NCBI GenBank assembly: GCA_937950385.1
Contig: CALFEA010000057.1
Location: 1 to 6,320, forward strand
Direction: 5' to 3'
Length of the DNA stretch: 6,320 nucleotides
From: an uncultured Altererythrobacter sp.
GTDB taxonomy: Bacteria; Pseudomonadota; Alphaproteobacteria; Sphingomonadales; Sphingomonadaceae
Positions 1 through 5,715 of the stretch are shown piece after piece. Numbering within the stretch: the first letter of the stretch is position 1; every line of letters starts with the position of its first letter. A program made the position numbers and the translations under genes. The notes beneath the pieces are model-generated. The model saw nothing but the letters and a program-made list of their open reading frames with translations. It made no database searches and had not been told where the DNA came from.

Positions 1-1168
1 GGGCAATATTTATCAAGGATAGCGCGCCCGCCATTTGCACAAAAACAATTGCACATGACAATGCGCCAATGCGCGGGATTAGCGTCATCATTCCAAGCTT
101 GCGCGACATGAAAGTGAAGAGCAGCAAGGCACCTCCAATCCGCAGACTCTCACCTAATAAAAACCATGCGACGGTAGCGGCGCCTGGCAAAAAGCTTTCA
201 GAAAAAAGCAGTTTTACGATAAATGGATAAAGCGGCGCGCATAGGAAGGCCAAAGCCCCGCCAGCTATTGGCAGCATCAATGCGGCAGCCAATAGCTTGC
301 GATAATTTTGCGACCATGGGCGCTCTTCTAGTTGGTCCCAGCGCACGACTGTAATACCCGCTACAGAGTTGAAGAATATGCCAACCAGTAGTGCAAGTTG
401 CAGGCCTGGCTGGATCAATCCGACGCCAGTCGCGCCAAATTGAACCGCAGCGGTGCTCCGCAAATAGAACCCAATGAGCGGCTCAAGCAGCAGACCCAAG
501 GTAATCGGCAGTGCGGTGGCAAGCACAGGGTTAATCGCTGGCATATGCGTTATCCTGCGCCAATCGATCAAGCTTTTCGCGCTTGCGCCAATTACGGTCA
601 ATCCTGATATGGCCAGCATCAGCGGTGATAGCACAACAAACACCATTGGCTCGCGGATGCCTTGCCACAATAGCAATGAGGTTATCATCAAATTTGCAGC
701 CGCGCCTGCGACTAAAGCTTTGGCTAGCGGCTTGGCCAATCCTAGCCCCAAAAACACGCCTGCGACCAAACGCCATAGGCCCGCTGCGATCAAAGCAATA
801 GCAATAGCTAAAAGGGCAATCACTACGCCAATACGTTGCGGCACGACCGCCAAATAGATCAAGGCGGTAATGGGTATAGCCAGCGCCAAAAGACATACGA
901 AAAGACCGGCGCAGGTGGAGGTGATATCCGCTGCGCTATGCTGCGCGTTTTTGCGGGCAAGCTCACGATTGAGCGCGTCGCTTGATCCACTAGCAGAGGC
1001 AATGGTCGCCGTTTCTATCAGGGATGTGACCAACGCCATCCAGCCAATGCCGGCCGGGCCAAGTGCCAATGCAAGCAGCTTATTGCGAACCAAAACAATC
1101 AGCACATTGGCAAAAGTGCCGCCTGAACTGATCAGCCCAGCGCGAATATGCTGCTTAAAAGCTGCCAA
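1..1168 (-). CDS. wzx: Wzx-type polysaccharide/O-antigen flippase, C-terminus beyond window edge
   Basis: This is an inner-membrane multidrug/oligosaccharidyl-lipid/polysaccharide (MOP) exporter of the O-antigen translocase type (COG2244-like). Its expected role is to flip the undecaprenyl-diphosphate-linked repeat unit to the periplasm. The frame is open for 389 codons to the window edge. It opens with a short amphipathic start (AAFKQHIRAG), then the first membrane segment and the family-typical 'LALALGPAGIGWM' stretch at about residues 32-44. Further long hydrophobic segments follow, separated by short basic loops such as 'SLIDWRR' and 'VVRWDQLEERP'. A stop lies 12 codons upstream (1202-1204) and there is no ATG near the N-terminus. 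TTG at 1168 is therefore the best start, supported by GGAAGGGG at 1186-1179, 10 nt upstream. About 389 residues are visible of a usual 410-500, so only the last one or two helices are probably missing. It follows the spike gene on the same strand after 202 bp. Membrane flippase identity is fairly sure; the exact substrate is not visible. Confidence 0.85.
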   Translation of the reverse strand, partial: MAAFKQHIRAGLISSGGTFANVLIVLVRNKLLALALGPAGIGWMALVTSLIETATIASASGSSDALNRELARKNAQHSAADITSTCAGLFVCLLALAIPITALIYLAVVPQRIGVVIALLAIAIALIAAGLWRLVAGVFLGLGLAKPLAKALVAGAAANLMITSLLLWQGIREPMVFVVLSPLMLAISGLTVIGASAKSLIDWRRITHMPAINPVLATALPITLGLLLEPLIGFYLRSTAAVQFGATGVGLIQPGLQLALLVGIFFNSVAGITVVRWDQLEERPWSQNYRKLLAAALMLPIAGGALAFLCAPLYPFIVKLLFSESFLPGAATVAWFLLGESLRIGGALLLFTFMSRKLGMMTLIPRIGALSCAIVFVQMAGALSLINIA

Positions 1169-1178
1169 TGATTTCTTG

Positions 1179-1186
1179 CCCCTTCC
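1179..1186 (-). promoter_or_regulatory. Ribosome binding site deciding the TTG start of the flippase
   Basis: GGAAGGGG on the minus strand ends 10 nt before TTG at 1168. The upstream stop at 1202-1204 and the lack of any ATG or GTG between them leave TTG as the only conventional start with a Shine-Dalgarno-like sequence before the conserved N-terminus. Confidence 0.6.
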
Positions 1187-1198
1187 GATGCTGCGGAG

Positions 1199-1227
1199 AG
1201 CCTAACCATTAAAGATGGTGCGAACAA
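1199..1227 (-). promoter_or_regulatory. Possible sigma70-type promoter for the flippase gene
   Basis: On the minus strand TTGTTC (1227-1222) is followed after exactly 17 nt by TAGGCT (1204-1199). These resemble the -35 and -10 boxes imperfectly. Transcription would begin around 1190, giving a leader of roughly 20 nt that still contains the ribosome binding site. It is a by-eye match only. The alternative is read-through from the spike operon. Confidence 0.3.
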
Positions 1228-1237
1228 TTTTTAAGTT

Positions 1238-1253
1238 GGCTGATTTTTCAGCC
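1238..1253. other. Perfect 6-bp inverted repeat with 4-nt loop in the spike-flippase gap
   Basis: GGCTGA-TTTT-TCAGCC forms a perfect hairpin of 6 bp with a 4-base loop, between the end of the spike gene and the flippase. On the minus strand, the direction of transcription here, it is followed by AACTTAAAAATT rather than a run of T. It is therefore not a classical intrinsic terminator. It could be a 3' stabilising or attenuating hairpin, or an operator next to the candidate promoter. Confidence 0.5.
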
Positions 1254-1269
1254 TCTCGTCTCACGATGC

Positions 1270-1304
1270 AAAAAGGGCGCGGCCAGCCTCGGATAACTGG
1301 GCTG
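1270..1304 (-). terminator. Weak terminator-like element after the spike gene
   Basis: Read on the minus strand, CAGCC (1304-1300) can pair with GGCTG (1288-1284). Five T residues follow at 1274-1270, but nine GC-rich bases separate the stem from the T run. It lies about 70 nt after the spike stop codon. The geometry is poor for rho-independent termination, so this is only a possibility. Confidence 0.2.
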
Positions 1305-1370
1305 TGTTTTGCCCAAATTCTCCGAATGACTTGCCGCGCCCCAACGCCGATATCAGTGGCAATAGTGGAT

Positions 1371-3446
1371 TTAGTAATCGCTTCCAGAAGGAGCCAAAGT
1401 GCCGCGCGTATTTTGGCCGCGCGCATTGCGCACAGCGGCCGGTTTTTGGTTTTGAACCAATGCGCCTTGTGCATCAGGCTTGAAGTTGCCGGTGGCAACG
1501 TTGACGAATAGATCGCTCGCATCACCGCCGATTGTTGTGCCAATGGCGCCAGCTGCGCTATGCGCTCCGCTGTGCAAATGATTATCGGCAATAGTGACAT
1601 CGCCATCCTGCGCGCCGGTGAAAGTGACATCGCGCAAGCTATTATTGGCGATCAGGCAATAGGCATCGAGATTGAAGCCCGTCATATCTGTTCGCACGGC
1701 AAGCGCTTGATTGGCCAATGTGCAATGGGCGATGACCACGTGACTATGTGCGACACCGCTGCGACCAATTTGGCTGAGAAGAATATCAGGATCCCAATAA
1801 TCACTCGCCACCGGATCATTCCAAAATGCGCAATTGAAGAACACATAATCTCTTGCATCATTGTTGGATGAAATGAAGATGTTCTGCGTCTGGGCCGAAA
1901 GCACGCAATTGTCATAGGCAATCACATTTTCGCTGACATTGTTAAAGCGTTGCTGGAACCAATCGCCATGCCGGTCAAAGCTGGTCATCACTATCAGAGC
2001 GGCGCTCTTACAATCGGTCGCGCCAAAACCATAACCTTTGAGGCCCGCCAAAGTTGCTCCCGAAGCGCGGCGCGAATTGTCGAGCACTGTGGCGGTAAAG
2101 CCTACGCCCAAACTATTGAGCCAATCGGCGACATTTTGGATGGTGTAGCCATCGCCAGCCGCTCCCGAATAGTGGTTGAATGTGTCACCAATATTGAAGC
2201 TAGCGCTGTTTGCGCCCCATCGTGCAGTGATCAGAGCATTTGAAGGGTCAACAGCGCCGGTTCTCTCCAATGTCGCAGTGGTTTCTGTGCCACTATAAAG
2301 CACTTCCATTGAGGGCACATCATCATTGAGGCTATTGTCGGAATGATCGAAAACTTCTGAGCCCACAATGCAGCGCGCATCAGCAAAAATGTCTTCTGTG
2401 AGGCGAGAGAACCGGCCGCCGCGAACCAAATTGGCATCGAGGCAAGCATTGGCAATCTCGGTCGCGGTGCATTCAAGGAACCACGCGTTTCCGCGAACCG
2501 TCCAACCGATATAGCGAGGGCCGCCGCGCCACAAAGCATCGCGTCCTGCTGGATCGGAATTGGTCATATTAACCCCTTCCAACACATGTTCGCGCGGTTG
2601 GTTCTCTCGGTATATTTCGCTGACGTAGCGAAAATCAATCGTGATCCGCTCGCCCTTAAACCAAAGGCCATTGATCTTTGGCCTCATGAATGCGGTGGTG
2701 TCGCTGACATAGCTGGACTTGCTGATAGTGACCGGTTCACTGGCTGTAATCGTGCAATATCCGGTTGGGGCATATGTGCCGCCGCCGCTTGTCAGATCGA
2801 AAGAACCCGCCTCAGCAAAATGCACATGCGGGTTTTCTGCTGATTGCGCTTTGAGATAGGCAAATGCTGCGTCGGGTGATTGATAGCGCTGGCCAGCAAT
2901 CTCTGTTTGCGATGGAGCAACGGTTAGTTCTAAATCATGCAATTGCGCACGCGGATGGAAGGCAAAGGGGCCTATAATTCGCGATTGCATCGACGCGTCT
3001 GCGGGGACAGCCTCAACGTAGAGATTGCCGCTGCCGGTCATATTGGCAGGTCGCTTGATTTTCAGCCACAAGCCCAAATAGCTGGCATCATGGCCGTTCA
3101 CATCATCAAACTCGTAATAGCTTGGTTCTGTGATTGAATGAGAGGTGCCTTCGAAGTGGAAAATCACTTCGCTTAGGCCCAAATTCTCGAACAGCGATCC
3201 GCCATTATTGGCGGCCGCCGCGACACCCACCACCAAATCGTCAGTAAAGAATTGATCAGGCGGGATCAGTAGCCGGCAGGCTGGCTTAGCCGTGGTGCGA
3301 ACAGGATCGCTGGGAACAATGGTAAAGCCTGATCCGAGCGTGCCATCCCAGCCAATCGCCGGTTCAAGCACAGCCATCTGCACAGCCTCGACGACGGAAT
3401 ATCGTCTGCCTTTTCGGGATTGTGGCGAAAACCCGAAGCCCGGCAT
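1371..3446 (-). CDS. Right-handed beta-helix spike protein, GTA head-spike (rcc01080/GhsB)-like
   Basis: This is a 691-residue soluble protein with no signal peptide and no membrane segment. The N-terminal part, about residues 1-185, starts 'MPGFGFSPQSRKGRRY'. It contains 'WDGTLGSGFTIVPSDPVRTT', 'AKPACRLLIPPDQFFTDDL' and 'AVPADASMQSRIIGPFAF'. I recognise this as the base-binding region of proteins related to R. capsulatus rcc01080 (GhsB). From about 186 to 650 come the irregular turns of a parallel beta-helix, rich in Asn, Asp and short beta strands (for example 'SENVIAYDNCVLSAQTQN' and 'DVTIADNHLHS'). The stretch at roughly 383-470 reads as a compact domain inserted into the helix. The end, 'TRGTLAPSGSDY', is polar. 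The start ATG shares its A with the stop of the spike-base gene (TAATG), implying translational coupling; no good Shine-Dalgarno is visible. In the family, these spikes decorate GTA heads and bind capsule. A prophage tail-spike, or a polysaccharide lyase/hydrolase, is the alternative. The beta-helix fold is confident; the GTA role is inferred. Confidence 0.75.
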   Translation of the reverse strand: MPGFGFSPQSRKGRRYSVVEAVQMAVLEPAIGWDGTLGSGFTIVPSDPVRTTAKPACRLLIPPDQFFTDDLVVGVAAAANNGGSLFENLGLSEVIFHFEGTSHSITEPSYYEFDDVNGHDASYLGLWLKIKRPANMTGSGNLYVEAVPADASMQSRIIGPFAFHPRAQLHDLELTVAPSQTEIAGQRYQSPDAAFAYLKAQSAENPHVHFAEAGSFDLTSGGGTYAPTGYCTITASEPVTISKSSYVSDTTAFMRPKINGLWFKGERITIDFRYVSEIYRENQPREHVLEGVNMTNSDPAGRDALWRGGPRYIGWTVRGNAWFLECTATEIANACLDANLVRGGRFSRLTEDIFADARCIVGSEVFDHSDNSLNDDVPSMEVLYSGTETTATLERTGAVDPSNALITARWGANSASFNIGDTFNHYSGAAGDGYTIQNVADWLNSLGVGFTATVLDNSRRASGATLAGLKGYGFGATDCKSAALIVMTSFDRHGDWFQQRFNNVSENVIAYDNCVLSAQTQNIFISSNNDARDYVFFNCAFWNDPVASDYWDPDILLSQIGRSGVAHSHVVIAHCTLANQALAVRTDMTGFNLDAYCLIANNSLRDVTFTGAQDGDVTIADNHLHSGAHSAAGAIGTTIGGDASDLFVNVATGNFKPDAQGALVQNQKPAAVRNARGQNTRGTLAPSGSDY

Positions 3447-3715
3447 TAAGCAAGCCCGATCAGATTGCTCGCGCTGGTACCCGCTTCGCGTACCGCGCTC
3501 ACCCGGACATCAAGGATGGCACCGCTTGGCAAATTTCGAAAGGTCACATCTTGTACTGCGCGTAAGGGACGCAAAGTCACATCGCCGCCATCGCCAATAT
3601 ACAACGCTTTGGTGATTTGCGGCAGTTCGGCAGTGTCATTGGGTGTAATGACAAAAGCTTCTTCTGCAGGTGCAGTGAGACTATCGGCGACGTGTTCAAA
3701 TTTATCTTGGGGCAT
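3446..3715 (-). CDS. Spike base protein, rcc01079 (GhsA)-like
   Basis: This is an 89-residue cytosolic-type protein without signal peptide or membrane segment. The core reads 'VITPNDTAELPQITKALYIG' (22-41), then 'DGGDVTL', 'VTFRNLPSGAILDVRV' (57-72) and 'GTSASNLIGL' (79-88). This is the pattern of the small 'spike base protein, RCAP_rcc01079 family', found beside beta-helix spikes in GTAs and some phages. Its family role is to anchor the spike fibre to the head. The frame extends upstream to an ATG at 3763. The ATG at 3715 is chosen because AGGAG (3728-3724) lies 8 nt before it, and because the family's conserved part begins just after it. Its stop overlaps the start of the spike gene by 1 nt. 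Without the neighbour the small size would leave more doubt; the pair together makes the call fairly strong. The main alternative is a phage structural protein of the same fold. Confidence 0.75.
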   Translation of the reverse strand: MPQDKFEHVADSLTAPAEEAFVITPNDTAELPQITKALYIGDGGDVTLRPLRAVQDVTFRNLPSGAILDVRVSAVREAGTSASNLIGLA

Positions 3716-3723
3716 TATCGAAT

Positions 3724-3728
3724 CTCCT
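3724..3728 (-). promoter_or_regulatory. Ribosome binding site of the spike-base gene
   Basis: AGGAG on the minus strand, within TTAGGAGAT, ends 8 nt before the ATG at 3715. It fixes the start there rather than at the in-frame ATG at 3763, which would add 16 residues unlike the family N-terminus. Confidence 0.75.
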
Positions 3729-3804
3729 AAAGAACAATTAGGGAACGCGAAGTAGTGCAGCATAGCATCTGTAGGAAAGTGATTTTATTTTCGGCTAATC
3801 AGCT

Positions 3805-3892
3805 TTGCAGTTGCACAGGGGATATTGCAGGTTCAAAGTCTGATCGGGAAGGAAGTTTTTGAGAGTGGCAAGCCGCGACCTTGCAATTGCAG
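3805..3892. repeat. Two TTGCARTTGCA near-palindromic motifs
   Basis: TTGCAGTTGCA at 3805-3815 and TTGCAATTGCA at 3881-3891 differ by one base and lie 76 bp apart, with a single TTGCAG between them at 3825-3830. The second copy contains the perfect palindrome TGCAATTGCA (3882-3891) and lies inside the start of the polymerase gene. They could be operator sites for a dimeric regulator, but CAATTG-type words are frequent elsewhere in this DNA, so chance is quite possible. Confidence 0.25.
3846..3855 (+). promoter_or_regulatory. Ribosome binding site deciding the GTG start of the polymerase-like gene
   Basis: GGGAAGGAAG ends 9 nt before GTG at 3865 but only 3 nt before the in-frame TTG at 3859. 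The spacing favours GTG. An in-frame TGA at 3841-3843 excludes any start further upstream. Confidence 0.55.
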
Positions 3893-5217
3893 AGAGTTTG
3901 GGCAGCAAGACGCTTGGCGTCTCGCGCAATAATTGGCGTGCGCAAACACATGGCGGCGGGGCTGCGGCATTGCTGGGCATTGTACCATTGCTCATCCTGA
4001 TTGGTTCGGTCCTGCTTCCACCAGAGTTTCGGATCACCGTCGCGGGCCAAACATTCTACTCATACCGCTTGGTTTGTTTTGCCCTCGTGCCATGGCTGCT
4101 TTTTCGGATGCTTAGGGGCTATTACCAACCGGCGTTGCCAGATCTGTTTATCGTTGCTGGTGCCCTTTGGATGGTTGCATCATTTGTGGGATTTTATGGA
4201 TTTGAACGAGGCTTTCCCTCGGGAGCTGCCTATGCGCTCGATACTGTGCTCGCATTCTTGATTGCCCGCGTTTCCATTCAAAACCTTGCAGATTTTCGCC
4301 GTATCTTGGTCATCGCAGCGCCGGTATTTTTCACATTTGGTGTCTTGCTTGCGGCAGAGGCGATCGTCCAAACCCCGTTTATTCGCAATTTGGCGCAGAC
4401 AGTGTTCTCGCCGCTGACAGCAACTGAGTTTGGCTCCTCAGAGGATCTGGCTGTTTTTGTTGATACGCGGTTTGGATTGCTGCGTGCAACCGGGCCATTC
4501 TCGCATCCTATTTTGGCGGGCTTGTTCTTTTCAAGCCTATTGGGGCTGTATTTGGGGTCTCGGCTGCGTTCATGGCCGCTTTACGCGGGAATTGGGGCAG
4601 GGGTGCTGTCCATTTTTTCTCTCAGCTCGGCAGCTTTATTATCGTTGATCGTGATCATTGGGCTTTACACCTATGATTTCATACAGCGGGCGGTCGCAAT
4701 ACTGAATTGGAAGCTATTTGCGCTCTTTTCAGCGATTGGATTGGTGCTGCTGCAAATGGTCTCACAAGGCGGCCTTATATCCATTCTCATCCGTTTTACT
4801 CTCAATCCTCAGACAGGGTACTACCGCCTATTGATTTGGGAATATGGCAGCCAATCGGTTGCCAAAAACCCATTGTTTGGGATTGGATTTACGCCTTATG
4901 AGAGATTGCCTTGGATGAGTGAAAGCGTGGATGCATTTTGGTTGTCGATGGCAGTGAGGCACGGTCTAATCACGCCCATGTGCTTTTTTGCGGCCAATAT
5001 GCTCGCAATAGTCATGTTGACCAATGTCATTGGCAAAGCCGAGCATGGCGATCGCAACACCTATTTTGGAATTGCCGTTGCGCTCTTTGTAATGGCGCTG
5101 ATGGGGTTCACGGTGAGTTTCTTTGGAGCAATTGCCACTTGGTATTTTGTGCTTTTGGGCATCGGAATATCTTTGGCATTGGGGGCACAGAACCAAGCTT
5201 CGGAGGTGGGCCAATGA
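3865..5217 (+). CDS. O-antigen polymerase/ligase-family membrane protein (Wzy-like)
   Basis: This is a 450-residue polytopic inner-membrane protein, expected to polymerise lipid-linked repeat units (Wzy) or transfer the glycan to an acceptor (ligase) on the periplasmic side. After a polar N-terminus of about 30 residues, roughly ten hydrophobic segments follow, beginning '[18 protein letters not shown]'. The family signature is visible: '[13 protein letters not shown]' at 207-219, where Arg and His are the usual conserved polar residues. It is followed by '[11 protein letters not shown]', and after a periplasmic loop by '[11 protein letters not shown]' (Arg321) and 'NPLFGIGF' (335-342). Next comes '[14 protein letters not shown]' (356-369). 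This is the Wzy_C/PF04932 layout. The length is normal for the family. GTG at 3865 is preferred on ribosome-binding-site spacing; TTG at 3859 would add two residues. It is the first visible gene of the plus-strand operon and overlaps the acyltransferase by 4 bp. Polymerase and ligase cannot be separated from sequence alone; a capsule/EPS cluster setting favours polymerase. Confidence 0.85.
   Translation: MASRDLAIAESLGSKTLGVSRNNWRAQTHGGGAAALLGIVPLLILIGSVLLPPEFRITVAGQTFYSYRLVCFALVPWLLFRMLRGYYQPALPDLFIVAGALWMVASFVGFYGFERGFPSGAAYALDTVLAFLIARVSIQNLADFRRILVIAAPVFFTFGVLLAAEAIVQTPFIRNLAQTVFSPLTATEFGSSEDLAVFVDTRFGLLRATGPFSHPILAGLFFSSLLGLYLGSRLRSWPLYAGIGAGVLSIFSLSSAALLSLIVIIGLYTYDFIQRAVAILNWKLFALFSAIGLVLLQMVSQGGLISILIRFTLNPQTGYYRLLIWEYGSQSVAKNPLFGIGFTPYERLPWMSESVDAFWLSMAVRHGLITPMCFFAANMLAIVMLTNVIGKAEHGDRNTYFGIAVALFVMALMGFTVSFFGAIATWYFVLLGIGISLALGAQNQASEVGQ
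5202..5207 (+). promoter_or_regulatory. Ribosome binding site of the acyltransferase, inside the polymerase gene
   Basis: GGAGGT lies 6 nt before the ATG at 5214 and inside the last codons of the polymerase-like gene. It is a near-consensus Shine-Dalgarno. It fixes the acyltransferase start at 5214 rather than at any earlier in-frame ATG, such as the one at 4938. Confidence 0.8.
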
Positions 5218-5714
5218 GTTTGCACCGTCTGTCTGGATTGCGCGGAATATTGGTTGGCCTAAGGCGCATTTTCTTCACTAAAGTTATGGGTATGGATCTC
5301 CACCCCACAGTGCGCCTGTCATTGTCGGCTAAACCGGACATGACATTCCCAAAGGGGGTGCATGTTGGCCCTTACAGCTACATTACCTTTGGCGCGCGCG
5401 TGCTCACCCATGACCGAACGCGCGGGCTTTATTGTCACACACGCATTGGTGCCAATTGCTTCATCGGCGGTGAAAGTATCATTTTGCCTGGCGTCACGAT
5501 TGGCGACAATTGCGTGGTCGGTGCGGGCAGTGTGGTGACCAAAGACGTGCCTCCCCGATCAGTGGTCGCGGGCAATCCTGCGAAGATCATTCAGTCTGAT
5601 ATTGAAGTTGGTCGCTATGGGCGTTTTGTTGATGCTGACGAGACAGAGCGTGCATTGAGGGCGCAAGACCAAGCGGCCGGCGCTCTGCCAAGCGGCAAAT
5701 GGGGCCAAGATTAA
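5214..5714 (+). CDS. Left-handed beta-helix (hexapeptide) O-acyltransferase
   Basis: This is a 166-residue cytoplasmic enzyme of the bacterial transferase hexapeptide family (xenobiotic/serine acetyltransferase-like fold, active as a trimer). It probably moves an acetyl group from acetyl-CoA to a hydroxyl or amino group of a sugar in the repeat unit. The hexapeptide turns run from about 47 to 108 and include '[16 protein letters not shown]', '[20 protein letters not shown]' and '[18 protein letters not shown]'. The family ending '[10 protein letters not shown]' is at 117-126. His66 in 'LTHDRT' is the likely catalytic base by comparison with the family. The first 30 residues are basic and hydrophobic ('[16 protein letters not shown]'), possibly a membrane- or partner-facing helix. 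A polar tail of about 40 residues follows the helix. Its ATG overlaps the polymerase stop (ATGA) and the next gene starts 1 nt after its stop, so it is an operon member. The acceptor is unknown, and acetyl rather than another acyl group is assumed from the family. Confidence 0.88.
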   Translation: MSLHRLSGLRGILVGLRRIFFTKVMGMDLHPTVRLSLSAKPDMTFPKGVHVGPYSYITFGARVLTHDRTRGLYCHTRIGANCFIGGESIILPGVTIGDNCVVGAGSVVTKDVPPRSVVAGNPAKIIQSDIEVGRYGRFVDADETERALRAQDQAAGALPSGKWGQD

Positions 5715-5715
5715 A

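Larger units (their letters stand above)
1169..1370. other. Spike-flippase intergenic gap with no convincing gene
   Basis: This 202-bp interval is the largest non-coding gap of the window. It holds the candidate flippase promoter, the perfect hairpin at 1238-1253 and a weak terminator-like element. A minus-strand frame that overlaps the end of the spike gene stays open across it to a stop at 1202. Its translation there has no recognisable family, ribosome binding site or start of its own, so I leave it uncalled. Confidence 0.5.
3716..3864. promoter_or_regulatory. Divergent intergenic region expected to hold both operon promoters
   Basis: About 150 bp, rather AT-rich in its middle (3781-3800), separates the head-to-head spike-base and polymerase genes, so both transcripts probably start here. 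For the minus-strand spike operon the best -10 candidate is TGCTATGCT, with TATGCT at 3764-3759, but no convincing -35 sits 17 nt upstream. For the plus-strand polysaccharide operon TTGCAG/TTGCAC at 3805-3816 could serve as a -35, but no good -10 lies at the right distance. The individual boxes are therefore uncertain, although the assignment of the region is reasonable. Confidence 0.5.

Noticed and set aside
474..1205. Plus-strand frames of 110-130 codons opposite the flippase
   Set aside because: They are antisense to a clear membrane-protein coding frame, show no domain pattern, and no plausible ribosome binding site was seen.
1202..1630. 142-codon minus-strand frame covering the spike 3' end and the following gap
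   Set aside because: Most of it is an out-of-frame shadow of the beta-helix gene. The non-overlapping tail shows no family motif, start or ribosome binding site of its own.
3716..3763. 16-residue N-terminal extension of the spike-base protein from the ATG at 3763
   Set aside because: AGGAG 8 nt before the ATG at 3715 is a much better start, and the extension sequence does not look like the family N-terminus.
3716..3864. Att site, tRNA remnant or insertion-sequence scar marking insertion of the spike pair
   Set aside because: I found no tRNA-like sequence, no terminal inverted repeats and no target-site duplication at either side of the spike genes.
4938..5213. Upstream extension of the acyltransferase frame to an ATG at 4938, giving 258 residues
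   Set aside because: The extra 92 residues are Cys/His-rich nonsense read out of frame from the polymerase-like gene. The strong GGAGGT site and ATGA overlap place the real start at 5214.
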